Below, piece after piece: positions 6,208-6,250 of a stretch of 6,250 nucleotides of DNA. Under the pieces are notes generated by a model. It was not told the origin of the DNA and did not search any database. It saw only the letters and a list, made by a program, of their open reading frames with translations. Location: NCBI GenBank assembly GCA_030836705.1, contig JAUPLZ010000275.1:1-6250 (forward strand). Direction: 5' to 3'. A program made the position numbers and the translations under genes. Position 1 is the stretch's first letter; every line of letters begins with the position of its first letter. This DNA comes from Campylobacterota bacterium (GTDB taxonomy: Bacteria; Campylobacterota; Campylobacteria; Campylobacterales; SZUA-545).

Positions 6208-6250
6208 AAGCTTTTAAATGAGGCTATTGATGGCTTGCCGCGATTTATTA
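6084..6250. repeat. Perfect 53-bp inverted repeat with 61-bp GC-rich spacer at the window edge
   Basis: Positions 6198-6250 are the exact reverse complement of 6084-6136, with no mismatch over 53 bases. The pairing fails at the inner boundary (6137 against 6197) and may continue beyond the window on the outer side. The left arm is helicase coding sequence (residues around KLLNEAIDGLPRF); the right arm is its inverted copy. In the right arm the helicase frame hits a TAA at 6214-6216, so that arm is not a natural upstream part of the gene. The spacer 6137-6197 has 37 G/C of 61 bases, against 20 of 53 in the arm, and differs from the local coding composition. It remains in frame with the helicase without a stop. 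A fold-back chimera at a contig end is most likely; a genuine inverted duplication or hairpin end cannot be excluded. Confidence 0.9.

Noticed and set aside
6198..6250. Natural upstream coding sequence of the helicase
   Set aside because: It is an exact inverted copy of downstream coding sequence and carries an in-frame stop at 6214-6216.

Overview
The window is AT-rich, and every gene I can support lies on the minus strand, reading from right to left. Codon choice (many AAA, TTA/CTT, ATA), strong AAGGAG-type ribosome binding sites and AT-rich promoters suggest a low-GC bacterium. From general recall the large protein resembles the methylase-helicases of Helicobacter/Campylobacter-type integrative elements, so I lean to Campylobacterota. 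That is an inference: no rRNA, tRNA or marker gene is present.

Layout in transcription order. (1) Positions 6207 to 1438 hold most of a giant SF2/SNF2-type helicase of the family carried by phages, plasmids and ICEs as a methyltransferase-helicase fusion (DarB/COG4646-like). All helicase motifs are intact, but the usual N-terminal adenine methyltransferase half is not in the window. (2) Positions 1437 to 1276 are intergenic. The first part is a 60% GC structured block (about 1341-1433) and the second is an almost pure A/T promoter stretch. (3) Positions 1275 to 1057 encode an unrecognised 72-residue protein with an excellent ribosome binding site. (4) Positions 1056 to 928 are intergenic, with a small hairpin, an 11-bp inverted repeat overlapping a TATAAT box, and a ribosome binding site. 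(5) Positions 927 to 1 encode the first 309 residues of an unrecognised, mostly helical protein that runs off the left edge.

The right edge is odd. Positions 6198-6250 are a perfect reverse complement of 6084-6136, separated by 61 bases of 61% GC. The inverted copy puts a stop in the helicase frame, so the 5' end of that gene is interrupted here. A fold-back assembly or amplification chimera is the simplest explanation, and a real inverted duplication is the alternative.

The genes look like an accessory-element cassette: a helicase that probably acts on element DNA or in anti-restriction, followed by two uncharacterised genes that seem to have their own promoters. No complete known system (CRISPR, toxin-antitoxin, integrase, conjugation) can be recognised within the window.
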